Positions 52,548 through 61,759 of a stretch of DNA of 64,000 nt are shown piece after piece. Position 1 is the first letter of the stretch. The number at the start of each line of letters is the position of its first letter. The notes beneath the pieces are model-generated. The model had not been told where the DNA came from, ran no database searches, and saw only the letters and a program-made list of their open reading frames with translations. Where the stretch lies: NCBI GenBank assembly GCA_003161255.1, contig PMOQ01000059.1, positions 17,254 to 81,253 of the forward strand, written 5' to 3'. Origin of the DNA: Acidimicrobiaceae bacterium (lineage in GTDB: Bacteria > Actinomycetota > Acidimicrobiia > Acidimicrobiales > RAAP-2). The position numbers and the translations under genes are program-made.

Positions 52548-53594
52548 TCAAAGCCTTTCTGCGATTGCGGCACCGATGGCCGTGGTTGACCAGCCGTCGG
52601 CACCGGCCGGGGGACGGGAGAGTTGATCCGATTGGAGGAAGTCGGCGACGGCCTTGTCGATCCGGGCGGCGGCGTCGGCCTCGGCCAGGAAGTCGAGCAT
52701 GAGGCTCGCCGATCGGATGGCAGCCAGCGGGTTGGCGATGTTCTGGCCGGCGATGTCGTGCGCGGCGCCGTGGACCGGTTCGAACATCGACGGGCCGGTC
52801 CGGGCCGCGTTGAGGTTCGCCGACGCGGCGAAGCCGATGCCGCCGCATACGGCGCCGGCGAGGTCCGTGATGATGTCGCCGAAGAGGTTGTCGGTCACGA
52901 TGACGTCGTAGTTGCCAGGCCGTTCGATCATGTATATGCACGCGGCGTCGACGTGGTTGTAGTCACGTGCGATGTCGGGATACTCGGCCGCCACCTCGGT
53001 GACGGTCCTCTGCCACAGGTCGCCGGCGAAGGTGAGGACGTTCGTCTTGTGCACCAGGGTGAGCTTGTGGGCGTCCCGACGCTCAGCCAGGTCGAAGGCG
53101 AAGCGCACGCACCGTTCCACGCCCATCCGGGTGTTCACGGATCCCTGGGTCGCCACCTCGTGCGGCGTCCCCTTGCGCAGGAACCCGCCCTCGCCGGCGT
53201 AGGTGCCCTCCGTGTTCTCACGGATGACAACGAAATCGGCTCCCGCGGCGATCGATCCCGGGACGCCGGTGAAGGGACGCAGGTTGATGAACAGATCGAG
53301 CTCGAACCGCAACCGCAGGAGCAGGCCGCGCTCCAACGTGCCGGGCGGGACCGTGGTGTCCCCGATCGGCGGGCCGACTGCGCCGAGCAGGATCGCGTCC
53401 TGGCCCCGCAGTTCGTCGAGCACCGAGTCGCTCAAGATCTCGCCGGTCCGGACGAACCGGGCCGCTCCGAGGTCGTAGTCGGTGGTCCGCAGTGACACGC
53501 CGGCCGCCGCGACAACCTTCAGCGCCTCGGCCAGCACCTCGGGCCCAATGCCGTCTCCGCCGATGACCGCGACGGTGTGACCGGGCCCGCTCAT
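52548..53594 (-). CDS. leuB: 3-isopropylmalate dehydrogenase (348 aa)
   Basis: NAD-dependent decarboxylating dehydrogenase acting on 3-isopropylmalate and, in the citramalate route, on beta-methylmalate. [26 protein letters not shown], the substrate Arg region [14 protein letters not shown] and [20 protein letters not shown] are typical; [20 protein letters not shown] ends the family signature. ATG 53594 begins [13 protein letters not shown]. First structural gene of leuB-ilvE-cimA, 180 bp downstream of a leader peptide and terminator. Confidence 0.95.
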   Translation of the reverse strand: MSGPGHTVAVIGGDGIGPEVLAEALKVVAAAGVSLRTTDYDLGAARFVRTGEILSDSVLDELRGQDAILLGAVGPPIGDTTVPPGTLERGLLLRLRFELDLFINLRPFTGVPGSIAAGADFVVIRENTEGTYAGEGGFLRKGTPHEVATQGSVNTRMGVERCVRFAFDLAERRDAHKLTLVHKTNVLTFAGDLWQRTVTEVAAEYPDIARDYNHVDAACIYMIERPGNYDVIVTDNLFGDIITDLAGAVCGGIGFAASANLNAARTGPSMFEPVHGAAHDIAGQNIANPLAAIRSASLMLDFLAEADAAARIDKAVADFLQSDQLSRPPAGADGWSTTAIGAAIAERL

Positions 53595-53718
53595 CGCGCG
53601 CTCAGGTTGGGGCCGCAAGATGTGGCCCGGTCTTCCTCGTTGGCTGGGGTCGTCGGTTTCAGGATCGCCTCTCTTCAGATCCGCATTTCGGATGCAGCAA
53701 AGTTGGCTCGGAAAATGA

Positions 53719-53743
53719 AAAACCGCCCACCAAGTGGACGGTC
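53719..53743 (-). terminator. Rho-independent terminator of the leuB attenuator
   Basis: On the minus strand ACCGTCCAC and GTGGGCGGT form a nine-pair stem with one T-G wobble around a TTG loop, followed directly by a run of T (TTTTTC). It lies between the leader peptide and leuB. It is the clearest intrinsic terminator in this window and should stop transcription before the operon unless an alternative structure forms. Confidence 0.85.
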
Positions 53744-53748
53744 GAGCA

Positions 53749-53773
53749 GGCACGCACCGGGGGGCGCGTGCCT
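53749..53773 (-). promoter_or_regulatory. Hairpin overlapping the leader-peptide stop codon
   Basis: AGGCACGC and GCGTGCCT are perfect 8-bp arms around a 9-base GC-rich loop. The 5' arm overlaps the leader stop codon, so a ribosome at the end of the leader would cover it. This is the expected place for the pause or switching hairpin of an amino-acid attenuator. Confidence 0.7.
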
Positions 53774-53810
53774 ACACGATGATGACTACGCGGTCGGTGG
53801 TCGGCGACAT
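53772..53810 (-). CDS. Attenuator leader peptide MSPTTDRVVIIV (12 aa)
   Basis: A 12-codon ORF with ribosome-binding AAGG six bases before its ATG, ending Val-Val-Ile-Ile-Val (codons GTA GTC ATC ATC GTG) and then TAG. It lies upstream of leuB-ilvE-cimA and is followed by a hairpin and then an intrinsic terminator. This is the classic layout of branched-chain amino acid attenuation. Ribosome stalling at the Val/Ile codons when these are scarce would prevent terminator formation. There are no Leu codons. Confidence 0.88.
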   Translation of the reverse strand: MSPTTDRVVIIV

Positions 53811-53966
53811 AGGGGGCCTTAGTCTCGCCCAAGCATCGCCCGGTCGTCAACCACCACCGGGCACGACGAAATCCGTCGCTGGCGACAGGGCCTCGTCACG
53901 ATCACGGTTGACAGGAACCGAGGTGGCTGGTTCAGTTCGGGCACCTGGATCGAGTAGGGGGCAATC

Positions 53967-55511
53967 ATGACGATCACAGGAGATCCGGCGGCGACACCAA
54001 TTCAGGACGCAGACACCGCCAGACTGCACTCGCTCGGCTATGCGCAGGAGCTGAACCGGAGGATGGGCGGCTTCTCCAATTTCGCCGTTTCGTTCACCAT
54101 CATCTCCATCCTGTCGGGATGCCTGACGGCATACGGGATCGCCATGACCAACGGTGGACCCGTCGACATGACGTGGGGATGGATCTTCGTCGGGGTCATG
54201 ACGCTGATCGTCGGCCTCGGCATGGCCGAGGTGTGTTCGGCGTATCCGACGGCCGGTGGCCTCTACTACTGGTCGGCCAAGCTGGCCAGGCGCAACGGCG
54301 CAGCCTGGAGCTGGTTCACCGGATGGTTCAACCTGCTCGGACAGGTCGCTGTCACCGCGGGTATCGACTACGGGTTCTCCCTCTTCTTCAACGCGTTCTT
54401 GAACCTGACGACCGGGTGGGCAGCAACCCCGGGTCACACACTGATCATCTACGCCGGCATTCTCCTGATTCATGCTGTCATCAACATCCGCGGGGTCCGG
54501 CTCGTCGCCTTTCTTTCTGATGTGAGCGTCTGGTGGCACATCTTGGGTGTCCTTCTCATCGTCATCGTCCTTCTGGCGGTTCCGGCACACCACGCGTCGG
54601 CGTCGTTCGTCTTCACAAGACTGGTGAACGAGACCGGGTTCCACAACCGGTTCTACGTCTTCATGATCGGGTTGCTGCTCGCGCAGTACACCTTCACCGG
54701 TTTCGATGCCTCTGCCCACATGACCGAGGAAACCCATAACGCCGCTATCGCGGGACCCAAAGGGATCGTCCGCTCCATTTGGGTGTCGCTGATCGCCGGC
54801 TTCGTGCTCCTCGTCGGTATCACCTACGCCATCACGGACAACTACACCTCCGCCCTCGCATCGAAGACCGGCGTGCCCCCGGTGCAGATCTGGATCGACG
54901 CCATCGGGCGTCACGGCGGGGAATGGCTTCTCGTCGTCGCGATGGTGGCCCAGGCCTATTGCGGCATGGCATCGGTCACCGCGAACTCCCGGATGATCTA
55001 CGCCTTCTCCAGGGACGGGGCCATCCCCGGGTCCAGCTTCTGGCACCACATCAATCCCCGCACGCGCACACCCAGCCGAGCCGTCTACTTCGCCGTCGTG
55101 TTCGCGTTCATCTTGGCTATCCCGTCGATGTGGAGTTCCGTCGCCTACGGGGCGGTGATCTCGATCTCGGTCATCGGCCTCTACATTGCCTACGTGATCC
55201 CGACATTGCTGCGTCGCCTGGCCGGCAGCGGGTTCACCCCGGGTCCGTGGGCCCTGGGCAAGTGGAGCGCCCTGGTTGGATGGGTCGGCGTCGCCTGGGT
55301 CGGCGTCATCACCGTCTTGTTCATCCTCCCGACGGCCAGCCCGATCACCTGGCACAACTTCAACTACACGCCGGTGGCGGTGGGAGTCGTCCTCCTGTAC
55401 TCGGGCATCTACTGGCTGGTGAGCGCACGAAAGTGGTTCATCGGCCCCCGCGTCCAGGGTGACGAGGCAACGCTCGAAGCCATCGAGGCTCAGCTGGAGC
55501 GCGCCGGGTGA
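53967..55511 (+). CDS. APC-superfamily amino acid/amine permease (514 aa)
   Basis: Inner-membrane permease with about 12 helices, of the amino acid/choline transporter (ACT-like) branch. LHSLGYAQELNRRMGGFSNFAVSF at the N-terminus, CSAYPTAGGLYYWSAKLA and FTGFDASAHMTEETHNAA are typical of that branch. ATG 53967. It starts a five-gene unit coupled by GTGA overlaps to a gamma-glutamyl ligase, so it probably imports the amine that the ligase modifies. GABA, polyamines and ethanolamine are all plausible. Confidence 0.92.
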   Translation: MTITGDPAATPIQDADTARLHSLGYAQELNRRMGGFSNFAVSFTIISILSGCLTAYGIAMTNGGPVDMTWGWIFVGVMTLIVGLGMAEVCSAYPTAGGLYYWSAKLARRNGAAWSWFTGWFNLLGQVAVTAGIDYGFSLFFNAFLNLTTGWAATPGHTLIIYAGILLIHAVINIRGVRLVAFLSDVSVWWHILGVLLIVIVLLAVPAHHASASFVFTRLVNETGFHNRFYVFMIGLLLAQYTFTGFDASAHMTEETHNAAIAGPKGIVRSIWVSLIAGFVLLVGITYAITDNYTSALASKTGVPPVQIWIDAIGRHGGEWLLVVAMVAQAYCGMASVTANSRMIYAFSRDGAIPGSSFWHHINPRTRTPSRAVYFAVVFAFILAIPSMWSSVAYGAVISISVIGLYIAYVIPTLLRRLAGSGFTPGPWALGKWSALVGWVGVAWVGVITVLFILPTASPITWHNFNYTPVAVGVVLLYSGIYWLVSARKWFIGPRVQGDEATLEAIEAQLERAG

Positions 55512-56875
55512 GCGCACCAGGGGGCGCCGTCTCCCTCGAGGAGCTGCGCCACCTGGTCGAGCAGGGCGAGGTGGACACGGTCCTCCTTGCGATCACCGAC
55601 ATGCAGGGGCGCCTCCAGGGCAAGCGATGCCACGCTCCGTACTTCTTGGCCGAGGTCGTGCCCAACGCTGCCGAGGGGTGCAACTACCTGTTGGCCGTCG
55701 ACGTGGAAATGAACACGGTGGGCGGATACGCGATGTCGTCGTGGGACCACGGCTACGGGGACTTCGTGATGAAGCCCGACATGGACACGATGCGGCTGAT
55801 CCCCTGGCAGCCGGGGACCGCGCTCGTTCTGGCCGACTTGGAGTGGGCCGACGGTTCGCCGGTCGTGGCGTCGCCCCGCCAGATCCTTCGGCGCCAGGTT
55901 GATCGACTGGCCGAATGCGGCTGGACGGGCCTCGCCGGGACCGAGCTCGAGTTCATCGTGTTCCGCGACACCTACGAGGAGGCATGGGGAAAGGCCTACC
56001 GCGGCCTCACCCCGGCCAACCTCTACAACGTCGACTACTCCATGCTCGGCACCGCCCGGATCGAGCCGCTTCTCCGCCGGATCCGCAATCAGATGGCCGG
56101 GGCGGGGCTCGCGCCGGAGTCGGCCAAAGGCGAGTGCAACCTCGGGCAGCACGAGATCGCGTTCAAGTACTCGGACATCCTCACCACATCCGACGGCCAC
56201 GTCATCTACAAGACCGGGGCCAAGGAGATAGCGGCGCAGGAGGGCATGAGCCTCACCTTCATGGCCAAGTTCGACGAGCGCGAGGGCAACTCCTGCCACA
56301 TCCACGTCTCGCTGCGCGACGCCGAGGGCGATCCCGTGTTCACGACCGGGGAGGACGGCGCCCCCGACGGCGTCTTCGGACAGTTCATGGCGGGCATGTT
56401 GGCCACGTTGCGCGAGATGACGCTCTTTCTGGCGCCGAACATCAACAGCTACAAGCGCTATGCCGAGGGGAGCTTCGCCCCGACGGCCGTCGCCTGGGGG
56501 CACGACAACCGGACGTGCTCGCTGCGGGTGATCGGGCACGGCCTGTCGCTCCGGGTGGAAAACCGGGTCCCCGGAGGCGACGTCAACCCGTACCTGGCCA
56601 TCGCCGCCCTCGTGGCGGGGGGGCTGCACGGGGTGGAAAAGGGCCTGACCCTGGAGCCGGCATTTGTCGGGAACGCCTACGCGGCCCCCGACCTTCCCAA
56701 GGTGCCAAGCACCCTCGCCGAGGCGGCGGCGCTGTTCGAGCACAGCGAGATCGCCCGATTCGCCCTCGGCGACGACGTCGTGGACCATTACTCCAACATG
56801 GCGAGGATCGAACTGGCCGCATTCGAATCGTCGGTGACCGACTGGGAGCGTTTCCGCGGCTTCGAACGGCTGTGA
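55508..56875 (+). CDS. Glutamine synthetase-like gamma-glutamyl ligase (455 aa)
   Basis: Glutamine synthetase fold, PuuA/GlnA3/GlnA4 type, joining glutamate to an amine instead of ammonia. TELEFIVFRDTYEEAW, GECNLGQHEIAFKYSD and CHIHVSLRD match the metal/ATP sites, and NSYKRYAEGSFAPTAVAWGHDNRTCSLRV the C-terminal active-site loop. The Tyr adenylylation site of housekeeping GlnA is not seen. GTG 55508 overlaps the permease TGA. The amine partner cannot be read from the sequence alone. Confidence 0.9.
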   Translation: MSAPGGAVSLEELRHLVEQGEVDTVLLAITDMQGRLQGKRCHAPYFLAEVVPNAAEGCNYLLAVDVEMNTVGGYAMSSWDHGYGDFVMKPDMDTMRLIPWQPGTALVLADLEWADGSPVVASPRQILRRQVDRLAECGWTGLAGTELEFIVFRDTYEEAWGKAYRGLTPANLYNVDYSMLGTARIEPLLRRIRNQMAGAGLAPESAKGECNLGQHEIAFKYSDILTTSDGHVIYKTGAKEIAAQEGMSLTFMAKFDEREGNSCHIHVSLRDAEGDPVFTTGEDGAPDGVFGQFMAGMLATLREMTLFLAPNINSYKRYAEGSFAPTAVAWGHDNRTCSLRVIGHGLSLRVENRVPGGDVNPYLAIAALVAGGLHGVEKGLTLEPAFVGNAYAAPDLPKVPSTLAEAAALFEHSEIARFALGDDVVDHYSNMARIELAAFESSVTDWERFRGFERL

Positions 56876-58236
56876 GCGTCGACGCACCGGTCGTCAACCC
56901 GACCACCGGTGTGCCGTTCGCCCACGTGCATCAAGCCGACCAGGCCGAGGTCGACCTGGCCATCGAGCGGGCGGGGCGGGCCCAGGCCGGCTGGGCGGGC
57001 ACCGCGCCGGGGGACCGGGCCCGCCTGCTCCGCCGGTTCGCCGAGTCCGTCGACGGCGCCATCGAGGAGCTGGCCCAGCTCGAGGTGACCAACTCCGGGC
57101 ACACCGTGAGCAACGCACGCTGGGAGGCCGGCAACGTCCGTGACGTGCTCGAGTACTTCGCCGGAGCCCCGGAGCGCCAGTTCGGGCGGCAGATCCCGGT
57201 GGCCGGCGGCATCGACGTCACGTTCAAGGAGCCCCTCGGCGTCGTCGGGCTGATCGTCCCGTGGAACTTCCCCATGCCGATCGCCGGCTGGGGCCTCGCC
57301 CCGGCGCTGGCGGCGGGAAACACGGTCGTGTTGAAGCCGGCCGGCCTCACCCCGCTAACCGCGCTGAAGCTGGCCGACCTGGCTCGCACTGCCGGGATCC
57401 CCGACGATGTCTTCCAGGTCGTCGTCGGGCCGGGCTCGGTCGTCGGCGAGCGGTTCGTCACTCACCCGAGTGTCCGCAAGGTCTGCTTCACCGGGTCCAC
57501 CGAGGTCGGCAAGCGGGTGATGGCCGGCTGCGCCGACCAGGTGAAGCGGGTCACCCTGGAGCTCGGCGGCAAGAGCGCCAACATCGTGTTCGCGGACGCA
57601 GACGTGGAGCGGGCCGCCGCGACCGCCCCCTACGGGGTGTTCGACAACGCCGGGCAGGACTGCTGCGCCCGATCGCGGATCCTGGTCGAGCGCCCCGTAT
57701 TCGACCGCTTCATGTCGCTGCTGGAGCCGGCCGTGGCGGGGGTCAAGGTGCTCGACCCGGCGCTCGAGGAGAGCGAGATGGGTCCGCTCATCAGCGACGA
57801 GCATCGGAGCAAGGTGGCCGGGTTCGTCCCCGACGACGCGCCGGTCGCCTTCCGGGGGGAGGTTCCCGACGGCCCCGGGTTCTGGTTCCCCCCGACCGTG
57901 CTCGCGCCCGTCGAGCGGGACTCGGTGCAGTTCCGCGAGGAGATCTTCGGCCCCGTCGTGGTCGTGGTGCCCTTCGACGACGAGGCGGACGCGATCTCGA
58001 TCGCAAACGACAGCCCCTACGGGTTGTCCGGCTCGATCTGGACCCGCGACGTAGGGCGGGCCATTCGCGTCGCACGGGGGGTCGAGTCCGGCAATCTGTC
58101 CGTGAACTCACACTCCTCGGTCCGCTACTGGACCCCGTTCGGCGGATTCAAGCAGTCCGGGTTGGGGCGCGAGCTCGGCCCCGATGCACTCGACTCATTC
58201 ACCGACACGAAGAACGTGTTCATCTCCTCGGAGTGA
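56872..58236 (+). CDS. Aldehyde dehydrogenase (454 aa)
   Basis: NAD(P)-dependent ALDH. VIVPWNFPMPIAGWGLAPAL, FTGSTEVGKRVM, LELGGKSANIVF with the general-base Glu, and DNAGQDCCARSRILV with the nucleophile Cys are all present; PFGGFKQSGLGRELG is the usual C-terminal motif. GTG 56872 overlaps the ligase stop by GTGA. Likely oxidises the gamma-glutamyl aldehyde made in this operon to its acid (PuuC role). Confidence 0.94.
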   Translation: MSVDAPVVNPTTGVPFAHVHQADQAEVDLAIERAGRAQAGWAGTAPGDRARLLRRFAESVDGAIEELAQLEVTNSGHTVSNARWEAGNVRDVLEYFAGAPERQFGRQIPVAGGIDVTFKEPLGVVGLIVPWNFPMPIAGWGLAPALAAGNTVVLKPAGLTPLTALKLADLARTAGIPDDVFQVVVGPGSVVGERFVTHPSVRKVCFTGSTEVGKRVMAGCADQVKRVTLELGGKSANIVFADADVERAAATAPYGVFDNAGQDCCARSRILVERPVFDRFMSLLEPAVAGVKVLDPALEESEMGPLISDEHRSKVAGFVPDDAPVAFRGEVPDGPGFWFPPTVLAPVERDSVQFREEIFGPVVVVVPFDDEADAISIANDSPYGLSGSIWTRDVGRAIRVARGVESGNLSVNSHSSVRYWTPFGGFKQSGLGRELGPDALDSFTDTKNVFISSE

Positions 58237-58238
58237 CG

Positions 58239-59006
58239 ATGCCAGGAAGACTGGATGGGAAAGTGGCCGTCATCACCGGCGGCGCCGGTGGGATCGGGAG
58301 GGCGAGCGCGGTGCGCTTCGCCGCCGAGGGCGCGCACGTGGTTGCAGCGGACCTCACCGCGGATGGGGTGGCCGAGGTGGCCGAGCTCGTCGGCGGCATC
58401 GGCGTCGTGGTCGATGTCACCGATGCCGAACAGGTCCAGGCGATGTACCGGCGGGCCATCGACGAGTTCGGGGGCCTCGACATCTGCTTCAACAACGCCG
58501 GGATCTCGCCCCCCGACGACGATTCGATACTGACCACCGAGGCGGACGCGTGGGCGCGGGTTCAGGCGGTGAACCTGACCAGCGTCTATCTCTGCTGCAA
58601 GTACGCGATCCCCCACCTCTTGAGCCGGGGTGGGGGATCGATCATCAACACGGCGTCGTTCGTGGCCGTCCTCGGCTCGGCCACGTCGCAGATCTCCTAC
58701 ACCGCGTCCAAGGGCGGGGTGCTGGCAATGTCCCGCGAGCTCGGCGTCCAGTTCGCCCGTGAGGGGATCCGGGTGAACGCCTTATGCCCGGGACCGGTCG
58801 ACACACCCCTGCTCCGGGAGCTCTTTGCAAAGGACCCCGAGCGGGCCGCACGTAGGCTGGTCCATGTGCCGATGGGACGTTTCGCCAAGCCCGAGGAGAT
58901 CGCGGCGGCAGCCGCCTTCTTGGCCTCGGACGACGCGTCCTTCATCACCGCCAGCACGTTCCTCGTCGATGGAGGGATCCACGGTGCCTACGTCACCCCG
59001 CTCTGA
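58239..59006 (+). CDS. SDR family dehydrogenase (255 aa)
   Basis: Classical SDR: VAVITGGAGGIGRASAVRF, VAADLTADG with Asp after strand 2 (NAD preference), CFNNAGISPP, NTASFVAVLGSATSQISYTASKGG with Ser, Tyr and Lys, and the C-terminal FLVDGGIHGAYVTPL. ATG 58239 lies two bases after the ALDH stop. In a gamma-glutamyl amine operon this is where a flavin oxidase (PuuB) is usual. An SDR would instead oxidise an alcohol, which hints at an amino-alcohol substrate. Confidence 0.92.
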   Translation: MPGRLDGKVAVITGGAGGIGRASAVRFAAEGAHVVAADLTADGVAEVAELVGGIGVVVDVTDAEQVQAMYRRAIDEFGGLDICFNNAGISPPDDDSILTTEADAWARVQAVNLTSVYLCCKYAIPHLLSRGGGSIINTASFVAVLGSATSQISYTASKGGVLAMSRELGVQFAREGIRVNALCPGPVDTPLLRELFAKDPERAARRLVHVPMGRFAKPEEIAAAAAFLASDDASFITASTFLVDGGIHGAYVTPL

Positions 59007-59724
59007 TCCTCGACCCGTCATCGGCATCACCGCCGGTGAGATCGTCGCGACCTACGGAGTGTGGACCGAGGAGGCCTCGCTCGTGCCGGCCGCCTACGTG
59101 CACTCGATCGCCAAGGCAGTGGGTGTCCCGGTCGTCCTGTCGCCGGTCGCCGGCATCGCCGAAGCGCTGGCCGACCGGATCGACGGCTTGATGCTGACCG
59201 GCGGGGTCGACGTCGACCCGGCCCTGTCGGGGGCCGAGCGGCACCCGAAGACCCAGGAGCCCGACCCGGTCCGCGACGACTTCGAGATCGCGCTGCTCCA
59301 CGCGGCGCTGGCCCGGGAGCTCCCGGTGCTCGCCATCTGCCGGGGGATCCAGGTGCTCAACGTCGTGCGGGGGGGCACGCTCATCCAGCACCTCCCCGAC
59401 GTCGTGGGCAACCACGACCACATGCCCATCCGAGGCGACTACGGCCCCCACCACGTGCGCATCGACCCGGCCAGCCGGGTCGGCCACCTCATCGGGCAGC
59501 CCGAGGCATCCGTACCCACCCACCATCACCAGGCGGTTGACCGGATCGGCGAAGGTCTCGTCCCGACGGCGTGGGCCGACGACGGCACCGTTGAGGCGCT
59601 CGAGGACCCGGCGCACGCCTTCTTGGTGGCCGTACAGTGGCACCCCGAGATGGGAGACGACCCGGCGCTCTTCGAGGGCCTGGTCGCCGCCACCCAACGC
59701 GCCGGGGTGCTCGGCCGGGCCTGA
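58984..59724 (+). CDS. Gamma-glutamyl-amide hydrolase, PuuD-like (246 aa)
   Basis: Class-I glutamine amidotransferase-like hydrolase (peptidase C26). VIGITAGEIVATYG begins the fold, LPVLAICRGIQVLNVVRGG contains the nucleophile Cys, and VAVQWHPEMGDD supplies His and Glu. Role: release of glutamate from a gamma-glutamyl acid. GTG 58984 has GGAGGG six bases before it and overlaps the SDR gene by 23 bp; ATG 58969 is an alternative. Last gene of the permease-ligase-ALDH-SDR-hydrolase unit. Confidence 0.9.
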   Translation: MPTSPRSDPRPVIGITAGEIVATYGVWTEEASLVPAAYVHSIAKAVGVPVVLSPVAGIAEALADRIDGLMLTGGVDVDPALSGAERHPKTQEPDPVRDDFEIALLHAALARELPVLAICRGIQVLNVVRGGTLIQHLPDVVGNHDHMPIRGDYGPHHVRIDPASRVGHLIGQPEASVPTHHHQAVDRIGEGLVPTAWADDGTVEALEDPAHAFLVAVQWHPEMGDDPALFEGLVAATQRAGVLGRA

Positions 59725-59834
59725 GGCGGTCGAGCGCCGGCTCGCCGCAGCGCCCGCCGGAGCGCTATTAGCCTCGATAGGACGCACCGGCGCATCCGAT
59801 GTCGGCCCACGGGCCCGTCCAGGGACCGGAGATC

Positions 59835-60347
59835 ATGACTCCCAAGAGCACGACCAACAACCTCAGCGACCAGGCGCAGGGGACACAGCTGACCCAGGAG
59901 ACCTACGACCGGCTGGTGGCCGAGCTCGAGGACCTGACAACGCGGGGCCGCAACGAGATCGCGACGACGATTGAGGCGGCCCGGGCGCTCGGCGACCTCT
60001 CCGAGAACGGCGACTACCACGCGGCCAAGGACACCCAGGGGAAGATGGAGTCCCGGATCCGCCAGCTCCAGGCGCTGCTCAAGACCGCGACCGTGGTCGA
60101 AGACACCGGCGGGGACGGATCGGTGTCGCCCGGGTCGATCGTCACGCTCCGCTACGACGGCGATGCCGAGGACGACACCCAGCGCTACTTCGTCGGCTCG
60201 ATCGAGGAGCGCCGCGGGGACATGCCCGTCGTCTCGCCCAGTGCACCGCTCGGCAAGGCCCTGCTGGGCAAGCGTGCCGGAGCGACGGTCGCGTACGAGG
60301 CGCCCGGCGGCGCCCTGAAGGTGACCCTCGTCGCGGTCGAGGCCTGA
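59835..60347 (+). CDS. greA: Transcription elongation factor GreA-like (170 aa)
   Basis: Rescues backtracked RNA polymerase by stimulating transcript cleavage. [17 protein letters not shown] and [16 protein letters not shown], containing the acidic tip of the coiled coil, mark the N-terminal domain; the C-terminal FKBP-like domain has [18 protein letters not shown] and [16 protein letters not shown] 59835 is used; ATG 59799 would add 12 residues. Its TGA overlaps the leuC ATG (TGATG), so greA and leuCD appear translationally coupled. Confidence 0.9.
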   Translation: MTPKSTTNNLSDQAQGTQLTQETYDRLVAELEDLTTRGRNEIATTIEAARALGDLSENGDYHAAKDTQGKMESRIRQLQALLKTATVVEDTGGDGSVSPGSIVTLRYDGDAEDDTQRYFVGSIEERRGDMPVVSPSAPLGKALLGKRAGATVAYEAPGGALKVTLVAVEA

Positions 60348-61759
60348 TGCCCGACCAGCCGAAGACCCTCGTCGACAAGGTCTGGGAGTCGCACCTCGTC
60401 CACTCGGCGGAGGGCGAGCCCGATCTCCTCTTCATCGACCTCCACCTCATCCACGAGGTCACCTCACCCCAGGCCTTCGACGGCCTGCGCATGGCCGGGC
60501 GTGGCGTGCGTCGTCCCGACCTGACCGTGGCGACGGCCGACCACAACGTGCCGACGACCGACGTCGACAAGCCGATCGCCGATCCGATCTCGAAAAAGCA
60601 GCTCGAGGTGCTCAGCGCCAACTGCGCCGAGTTCGGGATCGTCTGCTACCCGATGGGCGACCCCAACCAGGGCATCGTGCACGTCATCGGCCCCGAGCTC
60701 GGCCTCACCCAGCCCGGGATGACCATCGTGTGCGGTGACAGCCACACCTCCACCCATGGCGCCGTCGGCGCCCTGGCCTTCGGCATCGGGACGAGCGAGG
60801 TCGAGCACGTGTTGGCCACCCAGACCCTTCCCCAGATCAGGCCGGCCACCATGGCGGTCACCGTCGACGGGGACCTGCCGGCCGGGGTCGCCGCCAAGGA
60901 CATCGTGCTCGCCATCATCGGGCGCATCGGCACCGGCGGCGGCATGGGGCACGTGATCGAGTTCCGCGGTTCGGCAATCCGCTCACTCTCCATGGAGGGC
61001 CGGATGACCGTCTGCAACATGAGCATCGAGGGTGGCGCACGAGCCGGGATGGTGGCTCCCGACGACACGACCTTCGCCTACCTCGAGGGCCGCGAGCACG
61101 CACCAAAGGGAAGGGAATGGGAGGGTGCCCTCGAAAACTGGCGCTCGCTTCCGACCGACCCCGGCGCCGCTTTCGACAAGGAGGTCGGCCTCGACGCAGC
61201 GGCGCTCGTACCCCACGTCACGTGGGGAACCAACCCGGCCCAGGTCGTCCCGATCGACGCCTCCGTGCCCGACCCCGACTCGTTCGCCGAACCGGCCGAA
61301 CGCGAGGCGGCCGCCCGCGCACTCGCCTACATGGGCCTCACCTCCGGCACGCCGATGCGCAACATCGCCGTGGACACGGTGTTCATCGGCTCGTGCACCA
61401 ACTCGCGCATCGAGGACCTCCGTGCGGCGGCGGCCGTCGTGGCCGGCCATCGGATCCGCCAGGGATTGCGGGCCCTCGTCGTCCCCGGGTCGCACCGGGT
61501 GAAGGACCAGGCCGAGTCGGAGGGCCTCGACGAGGTGTTCCGCGCGGCCGGCTTCGAATGGCGGGAGCCCGGCTGCTCGATGTGCCTGGCCATGAACCCC
61601 GACAAGCTCGCGCCCGGCGAGCGCTGTGCGTCGACGTCCAACCGCAACTTCGAGGGCCGGCAGGGCCGGGGCGGGCGCACCCACCTGGTCTCCCCCGCCG
61701 TGGCGGCGGCCACCGCCATCCTCGGCCGGTTCGGCTCGCCCGCGGAGCTGGTCCGATGA
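60347..61759 (+). CDS. leuC: 3-isopropylmalate dehydratase, large subunit (470 aa)
   Basis: Iron-sulfur isomerase of the aconitase family, acting with LeuD on isopropylmalate and on citramalate. [53 protein letters not shown] and [17 protein letters not shown] provide the substrate site and cluster ligand Cys residues. Normal length. ATG 60347 overlaps the greA stop; its own stop overlaps leuD by ATGA. Confidence 0.97.
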   Translation: MPDQPKTLVDKVWESHLVHSAEGEPDLLFIDLHLIHEVTSPQAFDGLRMAGRGVRRPDLTVATADHNVPTTDVDKPIADPISKKQLEVLSANCAEFGIVCYPMGDPNQGIVHVIGPELGLTQPGMTIVCGDSHTSTHGAVGALAFGIGTSEVEHVLATQTLPQIRPATMAVTVDGDLPAGVAAKDIVLAIIGRIGTGGGMGHVIEFRGSAIRSLSMEGRMTVCNMSIEGGARAGMVAPDDTTFAYLEGREHAPKGREWEGALENWRSLPTDPGAAFDKEVGLDAAALVPHVTWGTNPAQVVPIDASVPDPDSFAEPAEREAAARALAYMGLTSGTPMRNIAVDTVFIGSCTNSRIEDLRAAAAVVAGHRIRQGLRALVVPGSHRVKDQAESEGLDEVFRAAGFEWREPGCSMCLAMNPDKLAPGERCASTSNRNFEGRQGRGGRTHLVSPAVAAATAILGRFGSPAELVR

